The position numbers were made by a program, and so were the translations under genes. From Verrucomicrobiota bacterium (GTDB taxonomy: Bacteria; Verrucomicrobiota; Verrucomicrobiia; Opitutales; UBA953): DNA of 35,285 nucleotides. The notes below the pieces were generated by a model. It had not been told where the DNA came from and made no database searches. It saw only the letters and a program-made list of their open reading frames with translations. The stretch is taken from NCBI GenBank assembly GCA_030831965.1, contig JAURJZ010000012.1:1-35285 (forward strand). Reading direction: 5' to 3'. Shown one piece after another: positions 8,218 through 15,621 of the stretch. The first letter of the stretch is position 1, and each line of letters starts with the position of its first letter.

Positions 8218-8663
8218 GGGCCGGGAGCGCGCGGGCGGCCCTCGTCGCGGTCGATGAGGTCGAAGAAGGTGGCGATGCTCCCGTCGCGCGGATAGCCGGC
8301 CTCGGCGATCGCACGGCCGAGCTTGTCCGACGCCTCGTCCCTCCAGCCGCGCTTGCGGAGGAAGTCGCTCAGCACCTCGATGTCGCCCTCCGAGGCGGGC
8401 CGCCCGCGGCTCTCGGCCCACGCGAGCAGGGACTCGTCGCCCAGCCCGGGATGGGCGACCGCGTGATCGGCCAGCTCCCGGTAGTCCACGCGCAGGAGCT
8501 CGCAGACCCTTCGGTCGAAGCCGCGCCCCAGCGCGCCGACGTAGTCCGGCGGCAGGAGCCCGCGGGCGTGCAGCCGCGCCTTGTCGATCATCCTCGGAAA
8601 ATGCGCGAGTCCGCGGACGGTCTCGCGCGGGCTTCGCAGACCGGGCAGGGGGCGTGGTGTCAT
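8214..8663 (-). CDS. DUF5069 domain protein
   Basis: This is a soluble protein of 149 residues. The opening LRSPRETVRGLAHFPRMIDKARLHARGLLPPDYVG is the pattern of DUF5069 proteins, small cytoplasmic proteins of unknown function found in several phyla, including Verrucomicrobia. The rest is helical and charged, with no catalytic motif I recognise. Its ATG overlaps the stop of the amidase gene upstream by four bases (ATGA), so the two are coupled. An open frame continues further upstream but only as a shadow of the amidase. It ends in the CTAG shared with murJ. Confidence 0.8.
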   Translation of the reverse strand: MTPRPLPGLRSPRETVRGLAHFPRMIDKARLHARGLLPPDYVGALGRGFDRRVCELLRVDYRELADHAVAHPGLGDESLLAWAESRGRPASEGDIEVLSDFLRKRGWRDEASDKLGRAIAEAGYPRDGSIATFFDLIDRDEGRPRAPGP

Positions 8664-9472
8664 GGGGTGTCGGGATAGGCGGCCAGAAGGACCCTGAGGA
8701 TCGCCGCCGTCTCCGGGTCGGGGACGCCGTCGACCCGGGAGGGGCGGTATCTCCGCTGGAAGGCGGCGAGCGCGTCGCGGTCGGCCGTGTCCCATCCCGG
8801 CCCGACGCCCACGCGATAACCCCATCGTCCCAGGAGGCTCCGCATCTCGGAGGGGGAGGGCAGGGCGGCTCCGGACCCATGCTCCGCGCGAAGCCGGTCG
8901 GCGGGCGGCCATGGGCCGATGCCGCGCTCGCGATGCAGCCGTTCCCACGGGAAGAGCGCGCCGGGGTCGACCTTGCGGCCGGGGGAGATGTCGGAGTGGG
9001 CCACGATGTCGCGCGGATCAATGGCGTGGCGCCGGATGACATCCTCGAGGAGCCCGCCAACCGCCGCGACCTGGCTGTCCGAGTAGGCGTGGGCGTTGCC
9101 GTCGGGGTTGACGATCTCGATCCCGATGGAGACCCCGTTCAGCCCCTCCCGCGCCCGCCAGCGACTGACACCCGCGTGAAACGCGACGCGATCCTCGGGA
9201 ACGAGCGCGATGACCCTGGCGGGCGACTCGTCCGTGACCAGGTAGTGGGCGCTGACCCGCCGACCCGGTTCTCGGCCGGACAGGATGCGCAGCGATTCCC
9301 CAAGCCCGGCGACCGTGTGGTGCAGCACCACGTGCGTCACCTTCTCGGTGCGCGGCGAGCTGACCCAGCCGACACCTCCTCCCGGCTCGTCGCCATCGGT
9401 GGCGCACCCCGCCGTCAGCAGGGCGAGACCAGCCAGCGCGATCGGGACTCGGCCATTCACGGATGAACCCAT
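8660..9472 (-). CDS. N-acetylmuramoyl-L-alanine amidase lipoprotein (AmiD-like)
   Basis: This zinc amidase cleaves the bond between MurNAc and the peptide of peptidoglycan or its fragments. A lipoprotein signal (hydrophobic stretch ending LLTAGC, lipidated Cys at residue 23) places it on a membrane facing the periplasm. The Amidase_2 domain spans about 45-185. Its zinc ligands are probably H51 or H52 (VVLHHTV), H159 (AHSD) and D169 (KVDPG), with E119 (GIEI) near the active site. A peptidoglycan-binding helical domain follows (about 205-262, WDTADRDALAAFQRRYRP). The ATG at 9472 is chosen because the signal peptide begins there. The reading frame is open further upstream, but those residues do not look like protein from this gene. 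It diverges from the DeoR-type regulator. Confidence 0.88.
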   Translation of the reverse strand: MGSSVNGRVPIALAGLALLTAGCATDGDEPGGGVGWVSSPRTEKVTHVVLHHTVAGLGESLRILSGREPGRRVSAHYLVTDESPARVIALVPEDRVAFHAGVSRWRAREGLNGVSIGIEIVNPDGNAHAYSDSQVAAVGGLLEDVIRRHAIDPRDIVAHSDISPGRKVDPGALFPWERLHRERGIGPWPPADRLRAEHGSGAALPSPSEMRSLLGRWGYRVGVGPGWDTADRDALAAFQRRYRPSRVDGVPDPETAAILRVLLAAYPDTP

Positions 9473-9542
9473 TCTTCCGCCCCCTTGGATTGGGAGAAGC
9501 GCCAAGTTGCTTGGGCACCATTTGGCTTCCATAAACAGGTAT

Positions 9543-9571
9543 TTGCTGGTGTTGTAGTGATTAGACATAAT
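9543..9571 (+). promoter_or_regulatory. Promoter of the DeoR-rhamnose-lut operon
   Basis: TTGCTG (9543-9548) and CATAAT (9566-9571) are 17 bases apart in an AT-rich island (about 9500-9650). This is the best conventional promoter in the window. The predicted start near 9578 gives a leader of about 80 bases before the regulator ATG at 9659. Confidence 0.65.
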
Positions 9572-9580
9572 GTATATTGT
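9565..9580. promoter_or_regulatory. Candidate operator: imperfect palindrome between divergent promoters
   Basis: ACATAATGTATATTGT is an imperfect inverted repeat that keeps ACA at one end and TGT at the other. It covers the -10 boxes of both divergent promoters. A direct repeat of GACATA occurs at 9564 and again at 9583, 19 bases apart. The neighbouring DeoR-type regulator is the obvious candidate to bind here and repress itself, the sugar operon and possibly the amidase. Confidence 0.45.
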
Positions 9581-9599
9581 GCGACATATCGATCCGCAA
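9571..9599 (-). promoter_or_regulatory. Promoter of the amidase-DUF5069 pair
   Basis: On the minus strand TTGCGG (9599-9594) and TATACA (9576-9571) are separated by 17 bases. The -10 box overlaps the plus-strand -10 box of the regulator promoter. The leader to the amidase ATG at 9472 would be about 90 bases. Confidence 0.55.
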
Positions 9600-9658
9600 G
9601 TGGCAAGCATCTAATTGATTGAAACCGCTCATATCCATGTCAAAGGTTCGTCCCCTCG

Positions 9659-10450
9659 ATGAAGGTCCCCAGGCACATTGTCGAAGCGCGTCGCGAGTCC
9701 ATCGCGCAGCTCATCGGCGAGCGCGGTTACCTTCCCGTCCACGACATCTCCAGCCGATTCGGCATCTCCGAGGCCACTGTCCGGCGGGACCTCGTCCACC
9801 TCGCCTCCCAGCGCCGCCTCACCCGGACCCGCGGCGGCGCGCTCAACGAGTTCAACCGTCGCCTCGCCTCCGTCGACGAGCGGCGGTCGAGCGAGGCCCT
9901 CGCCAAGCGCGCCATCGGTCGGGCCGGAGCCGGGATGGCAAGGCCGGGCATGACCGTCTACATCGACGCCGGCTCCACGCCCCTGGCCGTCGCCGAGGCC
10001 CTGCTCGCGCTCGGCGTCCCCGGCCTGCGCGTGGTGACGCCCAGCCTTGCGGCGGCCGAGATCCTCGTCGGCCTCCCCGACGCCTCGGTCCACGTGCCGG
10101 GCGGCCTTTACCTCGGGCGCCAGCGCATGGTGGCGGGAGCCTCCTCCGCGAAGGCGCTTCGCGCCTGGTCGTTCGACCTCGCCTTCGTCGGCTCCGAGGG
10201 CGTCGACCGCCGGGGGCTGCACAACTCCCAGGAGGACATCATCGCCGTGACCCACGCGCTCCTGGAGGTCAGCGAGCGCGTCGTCCTCTGCCTGACCCGA
10301 TCGAAGATCGGCGCCTCGGGACCCGTTCGGGTCGTCCCGACCCTGGACGGCTTCACCCTGCTGACCAACGCCACCCCGGCGGAGATCCGCGCCGCGCGCC
10401 TTCCGCTGGGCGGTTGCCGCCTGGTGCACGTGGCCGCCGCATCCCCATGA
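9659..10450 (+). CDS. DeoR/GlpR-family transcriptional regulator of the sugar operon
   Basis: The 263-residue cytoplasmic regulator has an N-terminal winged helix-turn-helix: RRESIAQLIGERGYLPVHDISSRFGISEATVRRDLVHLASQ, residues about 11-51, then the wing TRTRGGAL. The C-terminal sugar-phosphate sensor domain has VYIDAGSTPLAVAEAL, LRVVTPSL and FVGSEGVDRRGL, where standard members have D-G-T-T and G-A-G. Proteins of this family usually repress and are released by a sugar phosphate. As first gene of the rhamnose operon it probably responds to a pathway intermediate such as rhamnulose-1-phosphate. The start is ATG 9659, where the HTH domain begins shortly after. Its stop overlaps the next start by four bases. 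Confidence 0.9.
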   Translation: MKVPRHIVEARRESIAQLIGERGYLPVHDISSRFGISEATVRRDLVHLASQRRLTRTRGGALNEFNRRLASVDERRSSEALAKRAIGRAGAGMARPGMTVYIDAGSTPLAVAEALLALGVPGLRVVTPSLAAAEILVGLPDASVHVPGGLYLGRQRMVAGASSAKALRAWSFDLAFVGSEGVDRRGLHNSQEDIIAVTHALLEVSERVVLCLTRSKIGASGPVRVVPTLDGFTLLTNATPAEIRAARLPLGGCRLVHVAAASP

Positions 10451-11211
10451 GCGCCGATCGCGACCGCCGACTCGCCGGCCTGCTCGACCTCTCCCGCGAG
10501 CTCGGCTCACCCGGCCTGCGCATGGCCATCCTCGGCGAGGGCAACACGTCGGTCCGGCTCGGCCCCGAGACCTTCGCGGTGAAGGCGTCGGGCTGCAGCC
10601 TCGGCTCGCTGCAGGCCGACGGCCTGACGGAGTGCCGCTTCGACCGCCTGCTTCCCCTGCTCGACCGCGACGGCCTCGCCGACGCGGAGGTCGACCAGGC
10701 CCTGCTCGACGCCCGCGTCGACCCCGCGGCGCGGAAGCCCTCGGTCGAGGCCCTCTTCCACGCCTGGCTGCTCGGCCTGCCGGGCGTCGAGGCGGTCGGG
10801 CACTGCCACGCCATCGCCGTCAACCAGCTGCTGTGCTCGCCCCGGGCGGAGGAGTTCGCCCGCCGGCGGACCTTCCCCGACGAGATTGTCTGCTGCGGCT
10901 CGGAGTCGGTGCTGGTCCCCTACGTCGACCCGGGCCTTGCCCTCGCCCGGGCCATCCGCCGCGAGACCCTCGCGCTCATCGGGCGGACCGGCCGCCCGCC
11001 GCGCCTCATCCTGCTCGCCAACCACGGCGTCATCGCGGTCGGCCCCAGCCCCGGCGCCGTCCTCGCGTCCCTGCAGATGGCGGAGAAGGCCGCGGCCATC
11101 TTCGCGGGAGCCGCCGCGCTCGGCGGACCCGCCTTCCTCAGCCCCGACCAGGTCGAGCGGATCGCCGGCCGCCCCGACGAGCATCACCGGCAGCGGGTGC
11201 TGAACCTCTGA
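10447..11211 (+). CDS. Class II aldolase/adducin family protein (deoxyketose-phosphate aldolase type)
   Basis: This zinc-dependent aldolase of 254 residues keeps a full active site: E101 in KPSVEALFH (PSSE in FucA), H119 and H121 in GHCHA, and H193 in ANHG. The N-terminal GEGNTSVRL is the usual phosphate-binding loop. Family members cleave L-fuculose-1-phosphate or L-rhamnulose-1-phosphate to DHAP and L-lactaldehyde, or act on related four- and five-carbon phosphates. The operon already contains a second aldolase fused to a dehydrogenase, so this copy may serve a different sugar, such as L-fucose. The exact substrate cannot be read from sequence. It overlaps the regulator by ATGA and precedes rhaB by 11 bases. 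Confidence 0.85.
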   Translation: MSADRDRRLAGLLDLSRELGSPGLRMAILGEGNTSVRLGPETFAVKASGCSLGSLQADGLTECRFDRLLPLLDRDGLADAEVDQALLDARVDPAARKPSVEALFHAWLLGLPGVEAVGHCHAIAVNQLLCSPRAEEFARRRTFPDEIVCCGSESVLVPYVDPGLALARAIRRETLALIGRTGRPPRLILLANHGVIAVGPSPGAVLASLQMAEKAAAIFAGAAALGGPAFLSPDQVERIAGRPDEHHRQRVLNL

Positions 11212-11222
11212 CCCTTCCCGCC

Positions 11223-12704
11223 ATGTCACGCCACATCGCCATCGACCTCGGAGCCGAGTCCGGACGCGTCATCCTTGGCACCCTCCAACGGGGCCGGCTG
11301 CGCATGAGGGAGATCCACCGATTCCCCAACGGCGCGGTCACCGCCGACGGCACGCTTCGCTGGGATATCCTGCGGCTTTTCCGCGAGGTGCGCATCGGTC
11401 TGGCCAAGGCCGCGCGGGGCGGCCCGGTCGACTCCGTCGCCTGCGACTCCTGGGGCGTCGACTACGTCCTGCTGCGCGGCGAGGGCCCGCCCCTCTCCCT
11501 GCCCTACACCTACCGGGACGAGCGGACCTTCCGTTCCTTCGCCGAGACCGGGCGGACCGTGTCTCCCCGGGCCGCCTTCGCCGCCACCGGCATCGCCTCG
11601 CTGAGCATCAACACGCTCTACCAGCTGGCCGACGACGCCCGCCGCCGCCCCCAGGTGCTCCGCCTCGCCGACCGATTCCTCCTTATCGGCGACGCCGTCA
11701 GCTGGCTCCTCTCGGGCGTCTCCCGGGCCGAGGAGACGCTGGTCTCCGGCAGCCAGCTCTGGGACACGCGGAGGCGCCGCTGGGCCTGGCCCCTCATCGC
11801 CAAGGCCGGCATCCCGCGCGCGATCTTCCCCCGGGTCGTGGCTCCCGGCACCCGCCTCGGCAAGCTTCGGCCCGATCTCGCCCGCGAGACCGGCCTGCGC
11901 CGCGCCGCCGTGCTGACGACCTGCGCCCACGACACCGCCGCGGCCGTGGCCGCCGTGCCCGCCGAAAAAGGCGACGGCTGGGCCTATCTCTCGTCCGGAA
12001 CCTGGTCCCTCCTCGGCGTCGAGCTGCCCCGGCCCAAGGTCGACGAGGCCGCCCGGCGCGCGGGGTTCACCAACGAGACCGGCTACGCCGGCACGACCCG
12101 CTTCCTCAAGAACCTCGTCGGGCTCTGGGTCCTCCAGGAGTGTCGCCGCGAATGGCGCGAGAAGGGGCAGGTCTCCGACTACGGCGAGATCACCCGTCTG
12201 GCCGCCTCGGCGCCGCCCCTTCGCTCCCTGCTCCGCCTCGACGACCCCCGGTTCCTCCGGCGCGGCGACATGGTCGCGAAGGTGCGCGCCTATTGCCGCG
12301 AGACCGGACAGCCCGCCCCCCGCACCCACGGGGAGGTCGCCCGCTGCGTCCTCGAGTCGCTGGCCCTGCTCTACCGGCTCGAGGTCGACGCGCTCGAGAA
12401 GCTGACCGGCCGCAAGCTCGCCACCCTGCACATCGTCGGCGGCGGCTCGCGCAACGCCCTGCTCAACCAGGCGGCGGCCGACGCCACCGGCCGCGTCGTC
12501 GTGGCCGGCCCCGTCGAGGCCACCGCCGCCGGCAACATCCTCGTCCAGGCCGCCGCGCTCCACAAGCTGCGGGGGCTCGCCGGCATCCGCGCGGCCGTCC
12601 GCGCCTCCTTCCCCGTCGCGACGTTCCGCCCCCGGGCCACGCCCGCCTGGGAATCGGCCTTGCGTCGGTTCCGCCAACTTCCCAACAAGCCCACCCAACG
12701 ATGA
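11223..12704 (+). CDS. rhaB: Rhamnulokinase RhaB
   Basis: The product phosphorylates L-rhamnulose at C1 with ATP. It is a 493-residue FGGY-family kinase with both actin-like halves: HIAIDLGAESGRVILG at the N-terminus, CDSWGVDYVLL, the catalytic Asp region HDTAAAVAAVPA (about 240), WAYLSSGTWSLLGVEL and the C-terminal adenosine motif HIVGGGSRNALLNQ. Sequence and context favour rhamnulose over fuculose or xylulose. No ribosome site is visible before the ATG. Its TGA overlaps the start of the downstream aldolase/dehydrogenase gene (ATGA). Confidence 0.93.
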   Translation: MSRHIAIDLGAESGRVILGTLQRGRLRMREIHRFPNGAVTADGTLRWDILRLFREVRIGLAKAARGGPVDSVACDSWGVDYVLLRGEGPPLSLPYTYRDERTFRSFAETGRTVSPRAAFAATGIASLSINTLYQLADDARRRPQVLRLADRFLLIGDAVSWLLSGVSRAEETLVSGSQLWDTRRRRWAWPLIAKAGIPRAIFPRVVAPGTRLGKLRPDLARETGLRRAAVLTTCAHDTAAAVAAVPAEKGDGWAYLSSGTWSLLGVELPRPKVDEAARRAGFTNETGYAGTTRFLKNLVGLWVLQECRREWREKGQVSDYGEITRLAASAPPLRSLLRLDDPRFLRRGDMVAKVRAYCRETGQPAPRTHGEVARCVLESLALLYRLEVDALEKLTGRKLATLHIVGGGSRNALLNQAAADATGRVVVAGPVEATAAGNILVQAAALHKLRGLAGIRAAVRASFPVATFRPRATPAWESALRRFRQLPNKPTQR

Positions 12705-14893
12705 AAACGTTCAAGCACGTCTCCCGTCTCTGGTCCGACAGCGAGGCCGCCAAGCTCGACCCTGTCGCCCGCCTCGTCTACCGCTCGAACAAGCTGGGCG
12801 AGGACCAGCGCATCACCAACACCGGCGGGGGCAACACCTCCTCCAAGCTGACCGAGACCGACCCGCTGACGGGGCGCCCCGTCGAGGTCCTCTGGGTCAA
12901 GGGCTCGGGAGGCGACCTGCGCACAAGCACCCGGGAGAACTTCTCCTCGCTCTACCAGGACAAGCTGGTCGGCCTCCAGGCCGCCTACGGCGCGCGCAAG
13001 GACAACGGCCTGAAGTCGAGGGCGGAGGACGACATGGTCGGGATGTACGCCCACGCGACCTTCAACCTCAACCCGAGGGCCTCGTCGATCGACACCCCGC
13101 TGCACAGCTTCCTGCCCGGCCGGCACGTCGACCACATGCACCCCAACGCCATCATCTCCGTGGCCGCCTCGCGCAACTGCGAGCGCCTGACCCGGGAGAT
13201 CTTCGGCGGCCGCATGGCCTACGTCCCCTGGATGCGCCCCGGTTTCGAGCTCGGCCTCGCCATGCAGGCGATCGCCCGCGCGAACCCGGCGGTCCGCGCG
13301 ATCATGATGGGCCAGCACGGCTTCATCTCCTGGGACGACGACGACAAGGCCTGCTATGAGCTGACCCTGTCGCTCATCGAGGAGGCGGCGGAGTTCATCG
13401 AGACCCGCTACCAGGCCAAGGGCGGCCATGCCAAGGCCTTCGGCGGCGCCCGTTACCAGACCCTCGAGGCCGGGAGGCGCCGCGCGGTCCTCGCCTCCGT
13501 CCTCCCTTGGCTGCGCGGGCGAATCTCCCAGGAGCGCCGCTTCATCGGCACCGTCCAGGACGACGAGGCGATCCTCCGCTTCGTCAACTCCCACGACGCC
13601 CCGAGGCTCGCCGCCCTCGGCACCTCGTGCCCCGACCACTTCCTTCGGACCAAGATCCAGCCCCTCTACGTCGACTGGAACCCGCAGGCCGAGGACGAGG
13701 CCGCCCTCCGCCGCAAGCTGGCCGAGGGTCTCGACCGCTACCGCGCCAACTACAAGGCCTACTACGACGCCTGCCGCCGGCCCGACTCGCCGGCCATGCG
13801 CGACCCCAACCCCACCGTCGTGCTGATCCCCGGCCTGGGCATGGTGGCCTGGGGCAAGGACAAGTCCGAGTCGCGCGTGACCGCCGAGTTCTACAACTGC
13901 GCGGTCGAGGTCATGCGCGGCGCCGAGGCCATCGACGAGTACGTGGCCCTGCCCCTCCAGGAGGCCTTCGACATCGAGTACTGGCAGCTGGAGGAGGCCA
14001 AGCTGCGCCGCATGCCCCCGGAGAAGGAGCTCGCCCGCCAGGTGGTCCTGGTGGTCGGGGCCGGCTCGGGCATCGGTCGCGAGACCGCCCTGCGCCTGTC
14101 CAAGGAGGGGGCCCACCTGGTCTGCGTCGACAAGAACGCCGAGGCCGCCGCGGCGACCGCCCGCGAGATCACCGACCGGCTCGGCCAGGGCATCGGGGTC
14201 GCGGGGACCGGCATCTCCGGCTGCGGCCCCGCCATCGGGCTGGGCGGCGACATCCTGGACCGCGCGTCCATCCGGGCGATGCTCGACCAGGTCGCCCTCG
14301 CCTACGGCGGCTTCGACTCGATCTGCGTGACCGCCGGCATCTTCGTCCCGCCCGACACCTCCGGCCGGATTCCCGACGACAAGTGGGCGCTGACCTTCTC
14401 CCTCAACGTCACGGGTAGCTATCTCGTGGCCGACGAGGCATTCCGGACCTGGAAGGACCAGGGCCTGCGCGGGAACCTCGTGCTCACGACCAGCGCCAAC
14501 GCCGTCGTGGCCAAGAAGGGCTCGGTCGCCTACGACACCTCCAAGGCCGCGGCCAACCACCTCGTCCGCGAGCTCGCGATGGAGCTCGCCCCGCTGGTGC
14601 GCGTCAACGGCGTCGCGCCCGCGACGGTGGTCCAGGGCTCGGCCATGTTCCCGCGCGACCGCGTCATCGCCTCGCTGGCCAAGTATGGCATCCCTTACGC
14701 GGACGACGAGGCCACGGAATCGCTCACGTCCAAGCTGTCGCGCTTCTACGCCGACCGCACGCTGACCAAGAACCCCATCACCCCCGCCGACCAGGCCGAG
14801 GCCTACTTCCTCCTCGCGGGGAACCGCCTCGCCAAGACGACCGGACAGGTCCTGACGGTCGACGGCGGCCTGCACGAGGCCTTCCTCCGCTGA
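12701..14893 (+). CDS. Bifunctional rhamnulose-1-phosphate aldolase / L-lactaldehyde dehydrogenase
   Basis: Two enzymes are fused in 730 residues. The N-terminal class II aldolase (about 1-420) has the TGGGNTSSKL loop and zinc ligands H145 and H147 (DHMHP) and H206 (GQHG). It splits L-rhamnulose-1-phosphate into DHAP and L-lactaldehyde. The C-terminal short-chain dehydrogenase (about 445-730) has the NAD motif GAGSGIG (453-459), S598 in TTSAN, and the catalytic pair Y611/K615 in YDTSK. In characterised relatives it oxidises L-lactaldehyde to L-lactate. Channelling the toxic aldehyde between the halves is a reasonable inference. The gene is called rhaD, rhaE or rhaEW in different organisms. 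lutABC directly downstream is consistent with lactate as the product. Confidence 0.93.
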   Translation: MKTFKHVSRLWSDSEAAKLDPVARLVYRSNKLGEDQRITNTGGGNTSSKLTETDPLTGRPVEVLWVKGSGGDLRTSTRENFSSLYQDKLVGLQAAYGARKDNGLKSRAEDDMVGMYAHATFNLNPRASSIDTPLHSFLPGRHVDHMHPNAIISVAASRNCERLTREIFGGRMAYVPWMRPGFELGLAMQAIARANPAVRAIMMGQHGFISWDDDDKACYELTLSLIEEAAEFIETRYQAKGGHAKAFGGARYQTLEAGRRRAVLASVLPWLRGRISQERRFIGTVQDDEAILRFVNSHDAPRLAALGTSCPDHFLRTKIQPLYVDWNPQAEDEAALRRKLAEGLDRYRANYKAYYDACRRPDSPAMRDPNPTVVLIPGLGMVAWGKDKSESRVTAEFYNCAVEVMRGAEAIDEYVALPLQEAFDIEYWQLEEAKLRRMPPEKELARQVVLVVGAGSGIGRETALRLSKEGAHLVCVDKNAEAAAATAREITDRLGQGIGVAGTGISGCGPAIGLGGDILDRASIRAMLDQVALAYGGFDSICVTAGIFVPPDTSGRIPDDKWALTFSLNVTGSYLVADEAFRTWKDQGLRGNLVLTTSANAVVAKKGSVAYDTSKAAANHLVRELAMELAPLVRVNGVAPATVVQGSAMFPRDRVIASLAKYGIPYADDEATESLTSKLSRFYADRTLTKNPITPADQAEAYFLLAGNRLAKTTGQVLTVDGGLHEAFLR

Positions 14894-14904
14894 CCCCGCC
14901 TCCC

Positions 14905-15621
14905 TTGCGCGTCTCGCTCTTCATCCCTTGCTTCGTCGACCAGCTGGCCCCGCGGGTCGGCCTGGCTGCCGCGCAGGTCATCCGCGGCCTGGGCCACGAG
15001 GTGGAGTTCCGGGAGGCTCAGACCTGCTGCGGGCAGCCCTCGTTCAACGCCGGCCACTGGCAGGTGGCGAGGGAATCGGCCCTGCGGGCCCTCGATGTCT
15101 TCCGCGGCGCGGAGGCCGTGGTCGGGCCCTCCGCCTCCTGCGTGGCCATGATGCGCAAGTTCTACCCCGAGGTCCTGGCCGGCCATCCCCGGCTGGAGGA
15201 GGCGCGCGAGCTGGGCGCCCGGACCTTCGAGTTCGGCGAGTTCCTCGTCCGGAGGCTCGGCGTGACCGACGTCGGGGCGCGCCTCGAGGGGGTCGCCACC
15301 TATCATGACGGCTGCCACGGCCTGAGGGAGCTCGGCCTGCGCGCCGAGGCCCGCGCCCTCCTCGGCGCGGTGCGCGGCCTGCGGCTCGTCGAGGCGGCGG
15401 AGGGCGAGACGTGCTGCGGCTTCGGCGGCCTGTTCTCGGTCAAGTACCCCATGATCTCCACCGCCATGGCCCAGGTGAAGTGCGAGGCGCTGGCCCGCAC
15501 CGGGGCCGACCTGGTCGTCTCCTCCGACCCCTCCTGCCTGCTCCAGATCGGCGGCTACCTCAGCCGCGAGGGCAAGGCGGTCCGCACCGTCCACCTGGCC
15601 GAGGTCCTCGCCGCCCGCTGA
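14905..15621 (+). CDS. lutA: L-lactate oxidation complex subunit LutA (CCG-domain protein)
   Basis: The 238-residue protein carries two CCG cysteine-rich domains, marked by TCCGQPSFNAGH (about 40-51) and TCCGFGGLFSVKYP (about 170-183), with further Cys in GPSASCV and SSDPSCL. Such domains bind iron-sulfur clusters in heterodisulfide-reductase-like and lactate-oxidising complexes. With LutB and LutC it oxidises L-lactate to pyruvate. The start codon appears to be TTG at 14905, since the product then begins MRVSLFIPCFVDQL as in homologues and no ATG is available. It lies 11 bases after the aldolase/dehydrogenase stop and shares one base with lutB (TGATG). Confidence 0.92.
   Translation: MRVSLFIPCFVDQLAPRVGLAAAQVIRGLGHEVEFREAQTCCGQPSFNAGHWQVARESALRALDVFRGAEAVVGPSASCVAMMRKFYPEVLAGHPRLEEARELGARTFEFGEFLVRRLGVTDVGARLEGVATYHDGCHGLRELGLRAEARALLGAVRGLRLVEAAEGETCCGFGGLFSVKYPMISTAMAQVKCEALARTGADLVVSSDPSCLLQIGGYLSREGKAVRTVHLAEVLAAR

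Noticed and set aside
5173-9060. A 1295-codon open frame on the minus strand across hisS and murJ
   Set aside because: It is the shadow of two clear plus-strand genes. It is extremely rich in Arg, Gly and His, as expected from high GC at third positions, and has no recognisable domain.
9500-9650. AT-rich island as a sign of an insertion sequence, attachment site or transfer boundary
   Set aside because: No terminal repeats, transposase remnant or tRNA lie nearby. Two good promoters and a palindrome explain the composition.
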